From: Actinomycetes bacterium
GTDB lineage: Bacteria; Actinomycetota; Actinomycetes; Propionibacteriales; Propionibacteriaceae
Direction: 5' to 3'
Assembly (NCBI GenBank): GCA_023393755.1
Contig: JAEXCA010000234.1
Location: forward strand, 1 to 9,213
DNA length: 9,213 nt
This document shows, piece by piece, positions 1-5,923 of the stretch (the stretch's first letter is position 1; the number at the start of each line of letters is the position of its first letter). Made by a program: the position numbers and the translations under genes. The notes below the pieces were generated by a model that was given only the letters and a program-made list of their open reading frames with translations, did no database searches and had not been told where the DNA came from.

Positions 1-14
1 GGGTAGAACCACCC

Positions 15-23
15 TGTGGATAA
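15..23 (-). promoter_or_regulatory. Perfect DnaA-box 9-mer (isolated)
   Basis: Read on the minus strand, these nine bases are TTATCCACA, the consensus strong DnaA box. It stands alone: I see no second box or AT-rich unwinding region in the 122 bases before the first gene. A lone 9-mer may be chance or part of a DnaA-titrating or regulatory site that continues to the left of the window. The rest of 1-122 holds no gene I can support, only a weak 5-bp stem at 118-132 over the end of the neighbouring gene. Confidence 0.25.
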
Positions 24-122
24 CCTGCCGCAATCCCAAGAACTGTCACACCGGAGTGCTACTACCAGCCGGTCATTCGAACGGCCACGACATCGCCACG
101 CGGCGCTCTCGGCGAGTCGACG

Positions 123-590
123 TCAGCCGTCGCCCCGGGCCCCCGTCAGCCGGGTCAGCAGGCCCGCCAGAGTCGCCAGATCGTCCTCGTCCCAGGACGC
201 CAGGTGCGCCCGGAGATCCGCCAGGCTGCTACGCCGCACCTCAGTCAAACGGACGGCCGCGGCCGGGGTCGCGGCCAGCAGCCTGACCCGTCCGTCGCGG
301 GAGTCGGCGGTCCGCTGCACCAGGCCGAGGCGTTCCAGTTGAGCGAGCTGCCGGCTGACGGTGCTCTTGTCGGTGGCCAACTCCTCCACCAACTGGCCGG
401 CCGGGACCGGGCCACCATCCACCAGCAGGGCGAGGATCTTGTAGCCGATCGGCTGCAGCTCGGGATGGATCGCGACAGCGAGCCGGCGCCAGCGTGCCCG
501 GGCGCGCTGGACGACCACCGCCAACTGCCGCTCGATATCGGCCATCGCCCGCTCGCGGCGGGTGTCGAGTTCCAGGTCGGTGACGGTCAT
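123..590 (-). CDS. MarR-family winged-helix transcriptional regulator
   Basis: This 155-residue protein has the usual length and layout of a MarR dimer. There is an N-terminal helical part (about 10-40), a winged helix (about 45-105) and a C-terminal dimerisation helix pair (about 112-150). The recognition helix is around residues 73-88 (DKSTVSRQLAQLERLGLV) and is followed by the wing 96-104 (DSRDGRVRL), both very typical of the family. The ATG start overlaps the stop of the upstream MFS gene by 4 bp (ATGA), so the two are probably translationally coupled and co-transcribed. MarR proteins next to a DHA2 exporter usually repress it until a small aromatic or drug-like ligand binds. By inference this one represses its own operon through the palindrome at 2308-2329. 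The family call is secure; ligand and target are inferred. Confidence 0.93.
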   Translation of the reverse strand: MTVTDLELDTRRERAMADIERQLAVVVQRARARWRRLAVAIHPELQPIGYKILALLVDGGPVPAGQLVEELATDKSTVSRQLAQLERLGLVQRTADSRDGRVRLLAATPAAAVRLTEVRRSSLADLRAHLASWDEDDLATLAGLLTRLTGARGDG

Positions 591-2281
591 CGCGAGTCCT
601 CCTGACGGTGAACGGTGAGCCGCTCGTCGGTCCGGTGGGCGGGGCCGGTCAGCCTCAACGCCGCCTCAACCGACTCCGGGGAGTCGATGCCCATCGCGGC
701 ATCGGCCAGTTCCAGCGTGCTGTTCTCGGCATTGTGCCGCAACCGCTGGGCGCTGGTGCGCCGGGAGAGCGGGAGATTGGGCAGGAAGAGGATCGCGACC
801 AGGGCGATCACCGCCAGGGGGACGACATCCCAGAAGGAGTGCGCGATCGCGGTGCCGTAGGCGTTCTCCACCACCAGCCGCAGCGGCTCGGGCAGGGCCG
901 CGAGATCGGGCAGCCGGTCACCCTGCAGCTGCTCGACCCCCTTGAGCTCGGCTCGCGACAACCCGGCCAGGCCCTCCTGCACCAGCGACGGGACGCGGCC
1001 GGCGAGAGCCGCGCCGATCGCCGACACGCCGATGCTGCCGCCCAGCGTCCGGAAGAAGGTGACGCCCGCGCTCGCCGCGCCGAGGTGACGCTGGTCGACC
1101 GCGTTCTGCACCACCAGGACGAGGTTCTGCATGACCAGACCGACCCCCAGGCCGAGCAGGAACATGTACCCCGACACCAGCGTGAAGTCGGTGTCGTAGT
1201 GGATGGTGCCCATCAGCCCCAGCCCCACGATCGTCAGCCCGCCACCGGTCATCACCAGACCCTTCCAGCGTCCCCAGCGGCTGATCAGGTTGCCTCCGCC
1301 GATGCCGCCGAGCATCTGACCGGCGACCATCGGAAGGATCATCAGACCAGACAGGGTCGGGGTCGCGCCGCGGGCGAACTGCATGTACTGGCTGAGGAAG
1401 ATGCTGGTTCCGAACATCGCCACACCGACCGCGATCGAAGCGATCACCGACAGACTGAAGGTCCGGTCGCGGAACAGGTGCATCGGGATGATCGGTTCCT
1501 CGGCCCTGACCTCGACCCAGACCGCCAGGCCGAGCACGACGGCGGCGCCGCCCACCATCCACAGGGTGGGTGCCGACCACCAGGCGAAGGCGCCGCCGGC
1601 CAGGCTCACCCACAACAGCAGGGTGGTCACTCCGGCGGTGATCAGGGCCGCGCCGAGGTGGTCGACGCTCACCTTCCGGGGCGGCCGCTGCGGCAGCTTC
1701 AGGGTCTTCTGGATCACCACCAGCCCGATCAGGGCGAACGGCACGAAGACGTAGAAGTTCCACCGCCAGTTGGTCGCATCGGTCAGGAAGCCGCCGATCA
1801 GCGGGCCGCCGACCTGGCCGACCCCCATCACGGCACCGATGAAGCCCATGTAGCGGCCCCGTTCCCGCGGCGAGATCAGATCGGCGATCACGATCTGGAC
1901 CAGCGCCATCAGGCCGCCGATCCCGATCCCCTGCAGTGCCCGGGTGCAGATCAGCCACAGCGTGCTGGCGGCGGCACCGGACAGCATCGAGCCGATCACG
2001 AAGATCACCAGCGAGAACTGCACCAGCAGCTTGCGGTCCAGCAGGTCGGAGAGCTTGCCCCAGATCGGCGTGGCCACGGTCATCGCCAGCAGGCTGGCGG
2101 TGACGATCCAGGTGAAGTCGGACTGGTTGCCGCCCAGTTCGGTGACGATCCGCGGCAACGAGGGTGCCACCACCGTGCTGGAGATCAGCGCCACGAACAT
2201 CCCGACCACCAGGCCCGAGATGGCGCCGAGCACCTCCCGTCGGCTGCCCAGCTGAACCTCGTCCGCTACCGGCGCGCTCAC
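587..2281 (-). CDS. DHA2-family MFS multidrug efflux transporter (14-TM type)
   Basis: This 564-residue membrane protein belongs to the drug:H+ antiporter-2 (EmrB/QacA-like) group of the major facilitator superfamily, which expels hydrophobic or cationic compounds using the proton gradient. Visible marks are the first-helix motif SSTVVAPSLP (34-43), motif A GKLSDLLDRK (75-84), R114 in the TRALQGIGIG stretch of helix 4, motif C GVGQVGGPLIGGFLTD (153-168) and the NWRWNFYVFVP loop (171-181). About 14 hydrophobic segments end near residue 507, followed by a hydrophilic tail of about 55 residues. In helix 1, serine replaces the aspartate found in many LDxTIV-type members. The GTG at 2281 is the only possible start, because an in-frame TAG lies four codons upstream. 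A strong Shine-Dalgarno (AGGAGG, 2287-2292 complement) sits 5 nt before it. It is first in an operon with the MarR gene. The exact substrate cannot be read from sequence. Confidence 0.94.
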   Translation of the reverse strand: MSAPVADEVQLGSRREVLGAISGLVVGMFVALISSTVVAPSLPRIVTELGGNQSDFTWIVTASLLAMTVATPIWGKLSDLLDRKLLVQFSLVIFVIGSMLSGAAASTLWLICTRALQGIGIGGLMALVQIVIADLISPRERGRYMGFIGAVMGVGQVGGPLIGGFLTDATNWRWNFYVFVPFALIGLVVIQKTLKLPQRPPRKVSVDHLGAALITAGVTTLLLWVSLAGGAFAWWSAPTLWMVGGAAVVLGLAVWVEVRAEEPIIPMHLFRDRTFSLSVIASIAVGVAMFGTSIFLSQYMQFARGATPTLSGLMILPMVAGQMLGGIGGGNLISRWGRWKGLVMTGGGLTIVGLGLMGTIHYDTDFTLVSGYMFLLGLGVGLVMQNLVLVVQNAVDQRHLGAASAGVTFFRTLGGSIGVSAIGAALAGRVPSLVQEGLAGLSRAELKGVEQLQGDRLPDLAALPEPLRLVVENAYGTAIAHSFWDVVPLAVIALVAILFLPNLPLSRRTSAQRLRHNAENSTLELADAAMGIDSPESVEAALRLTGPAHRTDERLTVHRQEDSR

Positions 2282-2304
2282 ACGCCCCTCCTACTGACCC
2301 TCGA

Positions 2305-2310
2305 AGAATA
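2305..2310 (-). promoter_or_regulatory. Candidate -10 element for the MFS-marR operon
   Basis: On the minus strand this reads TATTCT, a fair match to TATAAT, lying 23 bases upstream of the GTG and ahead of the Shine-Dalgarno. No convincing -35 is seen 16-18 bp further up. It partly overlaps the palindrome 2308-2329, as expected for a repressed promoter. Support is spacing and context only. Confidence 0.35.
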
Positions 2311-2329
2311 GTTGCTCTAGGTCAACTAT
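2308..2329. promoter_or_regulatory. MarR-type operator palindrome upstream of the MFS gene
   Basis: Perfect 7-bp arms ATAGTTG (2308-2314) and CAACTAT (2323-2329) flank an 8-bp spacer, CTCTAGGT. The form (AT-rich ends, GTTG/CAAC core, about two helical turns in all) is typical of operators bound by dimeric MarR proteins. It lies 26 bp upstream of the MFS start codon, over the probable promoter. The most likely ligand is the MarR protein encoded at 123-590, giving autorepression. Binding itself is inferred. Confidence 0.6.
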
Positions 2330-2393
2330 CTTGCCTACGGGTTCATTCCCGGCTGCGTCCCACAGGGCGACACAATCTTCATCTCGGTACTAA

Positions 2394-2411
2394 ATTCACA
2401 ATTTTGTGAAT
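2394..2411. promoter_or_regulatory. 18-bp perfect palindrome over the promoter of the ABC operon (probable operator)
   Basis: ATTCACAA-TT-TTGTGAAT is a perfect inverted repeat with 8-bp arms in an AT-rich island of otherwise GC-rich DNA. It covers the -35 hexamer and half of the -10/-35 spacer of the rightward promoter, a classic repression position. A further TTGTG half-site follows at 2413-2417 and a CACAA at 2371-2375. It differs in sequence from the palindrome at 2308-2329, so a different protein is expected. The best candidate is the GbsR/MarR-like regulator at 4948-5421, third gene of the same operon. Confidence 0.6.
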
Positions 2412-2423
2412 CTTGTGTAAATT
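2395..2423 (+). promoter_or_regulatory. Sigma70-type promoter, probably leaderless, for the ABC efflux operon
   Basis: The -35 TTCACA (2395-2400, five of six match to TTGACA) is followed by an exact 17-bp spacer and a -10 TAAATT (2418-2423, fits TAnnnT). The -10 ends 6 bases before the ATG at 2430, so transcription would begin at or next to the start codon. Consistent with that, the bases before the ATG contain no Shine-Dalgarno. Leaderless mRNAs of this form are common in actinobacteria. Confidence 0.6.
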
Positions 2424-2429
2424 GGCTTC

Positions 2430-3341
2430 ATGGCAAGCGTGATCCGGGCCAGCGGCCTGCGAAAGTCCTTCGGAACCCTGGCCGCCCTCGACGGACTGGA
2501 GCTGGAGGTCGCCGACGGCGAGGTCCACGGCTTCCTGGGGCCCAATGGCGCGGGCAAGTCCACCACGATCCGGGTACTGCTCGGCCTGTACCGACCCAGC
2601 GGCGGCGAGGTGACCCTGTTCGGGGAGAGCCCGTGGCGACGTCCGGCCGAACTGCACCGCCGGCTGGCCTACGTCCCCGGGGACGTGAACCTGTGGCCGT
2701 CGCTGACCGGCGGCGAGGCGATCGACCTGTTGATCCGGCTGCGTGGCGGCTCACCACGGATGTCGGCCCGGGAGCGACTGATCGCTGCCTTCGACTTCGA
2801 ACCCACCAAACGGATCCAGACCTACTCCAAGGGGAACCGGCAGAAGGTGGCGCTGATCGCCGCCTTCGCGCTGCCCGCGGAGCTGTACATCCTGGACGAG
2901 CCCTCCTCCGGTCTCGATCCGCTGATGGCCCAGCGCTTCCAGGAGGAGGTGGTGCGGGTCGCCTCCGAGGGCGCATCGGTGCTGCTCTCCAGCCACATCC
3001 TGGCCGAGGTGGAGCAGGTCGCCGACCGGATCTCGATCATCCGCCGGGGCCGGCGGGTGGAGAGCGGAACCCTGGCCCAGCTCCGCCACCTGACCCGCAC
3101 CGAGTACACCGTCCCCGGGCCCCTCCCGGCGCAGCAGCTGGAGCAGCTCTCCCGACTGACCCACGACCTGGTCCAGACCGGGGACCGCATCCGGTTCGCC
3201 GTCGAGCCCGAGCAGACCACCGAGGTGCTGGCCGTGCTGGTCGCCGCCGGCGTCTCCGGGCTGGCTGCCGAACCGCCGTCCCTCGAAGAGCTCTTCCTGC
3301 GGCACTACGGCGACGATCGCCCCAGGGTGGAGTCTCGATGA
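2430..3341 (+). CDS. ABC transporter ATP-binding protein (antibiotic/multidrug exporter type)
   Basis: This 303-residue ATPase energises the permease encoded next. Walker A is GPNGAGKST (37-45), Walker B LYILDEP (152-158), and the switch histidine is H189 in SSHILAE. The signature motif is the variant YSKGNRQKV (132-140) instead of LSGGQ. The Q-loop region reads YVPGDVNLWPSLTGGE (81-96), with glycine where many ABC proteins have glutamine. Both variants are, to my knowledge, normal for a subgroup of actinobacterial drug-export ATPases (tetronasin/TnrB2-like). Residues about 215-303 form the C-terminal extension typical of DrrA-like exporters, ending in PSLEELFLRHYGDD. The ATG is chosen because it fits the leaderless promoter 2395-2423 and the protein begins normally there (MASVIRASGLRKSFG). 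It overlaps the permease by ATGA. A role in export is inferred; the substrate is unknown. Confidence 0.93.
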   Translation: MASVIRASGLRKSFGTLAALDGLELEVADGEVHGFLGPNGAGKSTTIRVLLGLYRPSGGEVTLFGESPWRRPAELHRRLAYVPGDVNLWPSLTGGEAIDLLIRLRGGSPRMSARERLIAAFDFEPTKRIQTYSKGNRQKVALIAAFALPAELYILDEPSSGLDPLMAQRFQEEVVRVASEGASVLLSSHILAEVEQVADRISIIRRGRRVESGTLAQLRHLTRTEYTVPGPLPAQQLEQLSRLTHDLVQTGDRIRFAVEPEQTTEVLAVLVAAGVSGLAAEPPSLEELFLRHYGDDRPRVESR

Positions 3342-4951
3342 CCGGGACGCTCCGGCTCACCAGGGCGGCGCTGCGCCGCGATCGCGGCCAGCTGAGGCTG
3401 TGGATGCTGGGCCTGCTGGTCACCGCGGTGGTCTGCGCGCTGAACATCTCCAGCGGCTACGGCGAGGAGGCCGAGCGGATCGCCGCCCTGCTGCTCGCCG
3501 CGGATAACCCCGCCCTGCTGATCGGACGCGGTCTGCCGATGGGACCGGGCGAAGGAGCCTTCCTCTTCTACACCTACGGTGTCGTGCTCGCCACGGCATT
3601 CGCCGTCTTCGCTGCCTTCTTCGCGGTACGCCACGGGCGCGCCGAAGAGGACGACGGCACCCGCGAACTGCTGCGCGCCGCGGCGACCGGACGGCTGGCC
3701 GGCCTGACCGCGATGTTCACCGCCGGGACGTTGGCCTGCCTCGGGCTGGCCGCCGCCATGGTGGCCGGCCTCGTGATCGGCGGGGCCGAATCGGGTGGAT
3801 CGATCTGGGCCGGCGCGAGCTGCGCGCTGGTCGGGCTGGTGTTCCTGGCGGTCGGCGCGCTGTGCGGCCAGGCAGCCCCCACCGGTCGTGCGGCGTCCGG
3901 CCTGGCGGCCCTGGTCATCTCGGCGTTCTTCCTGATCCGGGTCGCAGCAGACGTCCAGGCCGAGATCGACCCGGTGACGCTGATCGGCAGGCCCGTCCTG
4001 CTCGGCTGGCTCTCACCGTTCAGCCTGGCGTTGATCGCCGACCCCTATGGGACGGTCAACCCCTGGCCGTTGCTCACCATGGCCCTGACGGCCATCGGCG
4101 GCGCGGTCGCAGCAGCGGCGATCGAGCGACGCCGGGAGTTCGGCACCTCCCTGCTGCCACCCCGCCCCGGGCCGGCGCACGCCCCCGCCTCGCTGGGCTC
4201 GCCACTGCGTCTGGCGCTGCGGCTGCAACGCGGCACACTGCTCGGGATGATGCTGGCCGGCTTCGTGGTCGGCGGGTTCGCCGCGATCCTGGCCACCCTC
4301 GCCCTGGGCAGCGGGGAGAACGACGCGATCCGCGAGATCATCGAGGGCCTGGTCGGCCAGCACGGCCCGCTCTACGACCTGCTGCTCAGCTACGTCATGG
4401 TCCTGGTCGGCGAGTGTGCGGCCATCGCCGGAGCGCTGGTCGTCCTGCGCGCCCGGCGAGAGGAGGCCACCGGGAACGCCGAGATGATCCGCGGTGCCGG
4501 GATCAATCCCTGGCGCTGGTTCGGCTCGGTGCTGACCGTCGGGCTGGTCTCGATCCTGCTCGTCCTGGCGACCGCCTGGATCGGCGCGGCGGGCGTCTAC
4601 CTGGCGTCCGGCCTGGACCAGCAGGCGATCTGGCAGGTCTTCGCGGCCAGCGCCGCGCAGGTGCCGGCGACCGGCCTCTACCTGGGACTGATCGCGCTGG
4701 TCTTCGCCGTGGCGCCCCGCCTGACCGGCGCCTTCGCCTGGACTATCCTGGCGGTCGGTGTCGTCCTCGCCGAGCTCGGCGGACGGCTGGGCCTGCCCGA
4801 CCCGGTGATCGCACTGTCACCGTTCGTGCATACCCCGCTGGTCACCACGGCCAGCCCGCAGTGGGGCGGTGCAGTGGTGATGTCCGCGATGGCGATCGCC
4901 GCCGCCGCCTCGGCACTGGTCGCCTACCGGAGAAGGGATCTCAGCCCATGA
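3338..4951 (+). CDS. ABC transporter permease, internally duplicated (ABC-2 / TnrB3-like exporter)
   Basis: This 537-residue membrane protein has about 12 hydrophobic segments in two halves. The halves share landmarks: a cytoplasmic EE..G..E..R motif (RAEEDDGTRELLRA at 101-114; RREEATGNAEMIRG at 373-386) and an LSPF motif about 120 residues later (225-228; 493-496). This points to an ancient fusion of two six-helix ABC-2-type units, so one polypeptide could form the whole membrane channel with a dimer of the upstream ATPase. The C-terminus YRRRDLSP is basic and fits a cytoplasmic end. The ATG overlaps the ATPase stop by ATGA; the open frame continues upstream inside the ATPase gene, but that part is only a shadow. 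Relatives export polyether or other lipophilic antibiotics. The substrate here is not known. Confidence 0.88.
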   Translation: MTGTLRLTRAALRRDRGQLRLWMLGLLVTAVVCALNISSGYGEEAERIAALLLAADNPALLIGRGLPMGPGEGAFLFYTYGVVLATAFAVFAAFFAVRHGRAEEDDGTRELLRAAATGRLAGLTAMFTAGTLACLGLAAAMVAGLVIGGAESGGSIWAGASCALVGLVFLAVGALCGQAAPTGRAASGLAALVISAFFLIRVAADVQAEIDPVTLIGRPVLLGWLSPFSLALIADPYGTVNPWPLLTMALTAIGGAVAAAAIERRREFGTSLLPPRPGPAHAPASLGSPLRLALRLQRGTLLGMMLAGFVVGGFAAILATLALGSGENDAIREIIEGLVGQHGPLYDLLLSYVMVLVGECAAIAGALVVLRARREEATGNAEMIRGAGINPWRWFGSVLTVGLVSILLVLATAWIGAAGVYLASGLDQQAIWQVFAASAAQVPATGLYLGLIALVFAVAPRLTGAFAWTILAVGVVLAELGGRLGLPDPVIALSPFVHTPLVTTASPQWGGAVVMSAMAIAAAASALVAYRRRDLSP

Positions 4952-5421
4952 CGGACAGTCCGCCCGAGGAGGCGACCCGTCGCTACGCCGAACAGCTGGC
5001 CGCGCTGCTCGACGGCGCGGGCTTCCCGCGGATGCCGGCCCGCGTCCTGATGGCGCTGGTGACCAGCCCGGACGGCGAACTGACCGCCGAACAGATCAGC
5101 CGGACCCTGGGCATCAGCCCGGCCGCGGTCTCCGGGGCCGTCCGCTACCTGCGCTCGGTCCAGGTGGTCCGGGCGGCCTCCATCCCCGGCACCAGGCGCC
5201 GGATCTACACCCTCACGCCGAAGTGGTACACCATCACGCTCAGCAGATCGACCATGTACGCCGAACTCCGCGAGATGGTCAGGCTGCTGCCGCCGGCGAT
5301 CGGCCCCGACACGCCAGCCGGACAGCGGGTGCAGGAGATGGCCGACTTCTACGCCTACCTCAGCCGACGGTTCCCCGAGATCCTGGAGGAATGGATCGAG
5401 TTGAAGAACCGGGAGCTCTGA
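4948..5421 (+). CDS. GbsR/MarR-family winged-helix regulator of the ABC operon
   Basis: This 157-residue protein has a helix-turn-helix at about 44-70 (LTAEQISRTLGISPAAVSGA continuing into VRYLRSVQVV). A wing follows at about 79-90 (IPGTRRRIYTLT), then a helical C-terminal part rich in charged residues (about 100-157). The spacing and the ISPAAVSGAVRYL recognition helix match GbsR/MarR-type regulators that accompany ABC exporters in actinobacteria. A PadR or plain MarR label would be the main alternatives. It starts with an ATG overlapping the permease stop (ATGA) and has a purine-rich stretch, GAGAAGG, upstream, so it is the third gene of the operon. By inference it represses the operon through the 2394-2411 palindrome and is released by the exported compound or an analogue. 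Confidence 0.85.
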   Translation: MTDSPPEEATRRYAEQLAALLDGAGFPRMPARVLMALVTSPDGELTAEQISRTLGISPAAVSGAVRYLRSVQVVRAASIPGTRRRIYTLTPKWYTITLSRSTMYAELREMVRLLPPAIGPDTPAGQRVQEMADFYAYLSRRFPEILEEWIELKNREL

Positions 5422-5423
5422 GC

Positions 5424-5451
5424 GAGCCGATCGGCGCTCGGGCGACGGCTC
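5424..5451. terminator. Weak stem-loop between convergent genes
   Basis: GAGCCG (5424-5429) can pair with CGGCTC (5446-5451) across a 16-nt loop in the 28-bp gap between the converging regulator and VOC genes. There is no U-run, and the stem is only 6 bp in GC-rich DNA, so a bidirectional terminator role is a guess from position. Confidence 0.22.
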
Positions 5452-5887
5452 ACCCGATCGCTTGGGCGAGCCCGATGAGGATCCCTTCCGGGCCACGGAC
5501 GTAACACAGCAGATGCGCGTTCTCGTATCTGACGACCTCGCTGCTGACCAGCTGGGCACCGTGCTTGCCGAGCCTGGCCAGCGTGTCGTCCAGGTCGTTC
5601 ACGGCGAACATCACGCGGAGGTAGCCCAGGGCGTTCACCGGAGCGTCCCGATGATCGGCGACCACCGCCGGCGCGAGGAAACGGGAGAGCTCCAGCCTGC
5701 CGTGGCCGTCCGGGGTGCGCATCATGGCGATCTCGACGCTCTGGTCGCCCAGGCCGGTCACCCGGCCGGCCCACTCCCCTTCCACCAGGGCGCGTCCCTC
5801 GAGCTCGAGGCCAAGCTCCTCGAAGAACGCGATCGCCGCCGCCAGATCCTCGACCACGATGCCGACATTGTCCAGTCTGAGCGTCAT
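5450..5887 (-). CDS. VOC-superfamily (glyoxalase/bleomycin-resistance fold) protein
   Basis: This 145-residue protein shows the two beta-alpha-beta-beta-beta modules of the vicinal oxygen chelate fold. Module 1 runs about 3-70 (RLDNVGIVVEDLAAAIAFF, then RLELSRF) and module 2 about 88-142 (LGYLRVMFAVNDLDDTLARL, then GPEGILIGLAQ). I recognise it as a conserved bacterial subgroup with the stretch DHRDAPVNALGYLRVMF. At the four usual metal-ligand positions I read N7, E66, R91 and E134. The two glutamates are kept but the two histidine-type ligands are not, so metal-dependent glyoxalase I activity is doubtful. The in-frame ATG at 5887 starts the fold at the normal place; the frame open further upstream is not part of the gene. 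No Shine-Dalgarno is seen. Substrate and role are unknown. Confidence 0.85.
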   Translation of the reverse strand: MTLRLDNVGIVVEDLAAAIAFFEELGLELEGRALVEGEWAGRVTGLGDQSVEIAMMRTPDGHGRLELSRFLAPAVVADHRDAPVNALGYLRVMFAVNDLDDTLARLGKHGAQLVSSEVVRYENAHLLCYVRGPEGILIGLAQAIG

Positions 5888-5894
5888 GGGGGTG

Positions 5895-5900
5895 AGCCTA
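5895..5900 (-). promoter_or_regulatory. Possible -10 element for a leaderless VOC transcript
   Basis: On the minus strand this reads TAGGCT (TAnnnT), ending 7 bases before the VOC ATG. That is the spacing for a leaderless start and agrees with the missing Shine-Dalgarno. No good -35 lies 16-18 bp upstream, so this is tentative. Confidence 0.3.
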
Positions 5901-5904
5901 CGTC

Positions 5905-5918
5905 GCGGCCGTGGCCGC
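5905..5918. repeat. Short palindrome in the VOC / DUF7716-like divergent gap
   Basis: GCGGCC-GT-GGCCGC has perfect 6-bp arms in the middle of the only 36-bp gap between two divergent genes, just upstream of the possible VOC -10. It could be an operator, but GC-only palindromes arise often by chance in such DNA. Confidence 0.25.
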
Positions 5919-5923
5919 TCTGG

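Noticed and set aside
608..2311. A 567-codon open frame on the plus strand across the whole MFS gene
   Set aside because: Its product is rich in Q, H, R, D and G with no fold-like pattern, and it mirrors the codon structure of the clear MFS gene on the other strand. Long antisense frames are normal in GC-rich DNA.
2633..3337. Upstream extension of the permease frame inside the ATPase gene
   Set aside because: This stretch is the +1 shadow of a well-motifed ATPase. The permease protein begins convincingly at the ATGA overlap at 3338.
3862..4947. Upstream extension of the GbsR/MarR-like frame through the permease gene
   Set aside because: It is low-complexity R/G/P/A-rich translation out of frame with the permease. 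The regulator fold begins at the ATG at 4948.
5462..5923. Upstream extension of the DUF7716-like frame antisense to the VOC gene, giving a 275-residue protein
   Set aside because: The extra part is the antisense shadow of a strongly recognisable VOC gene and has no domain character.
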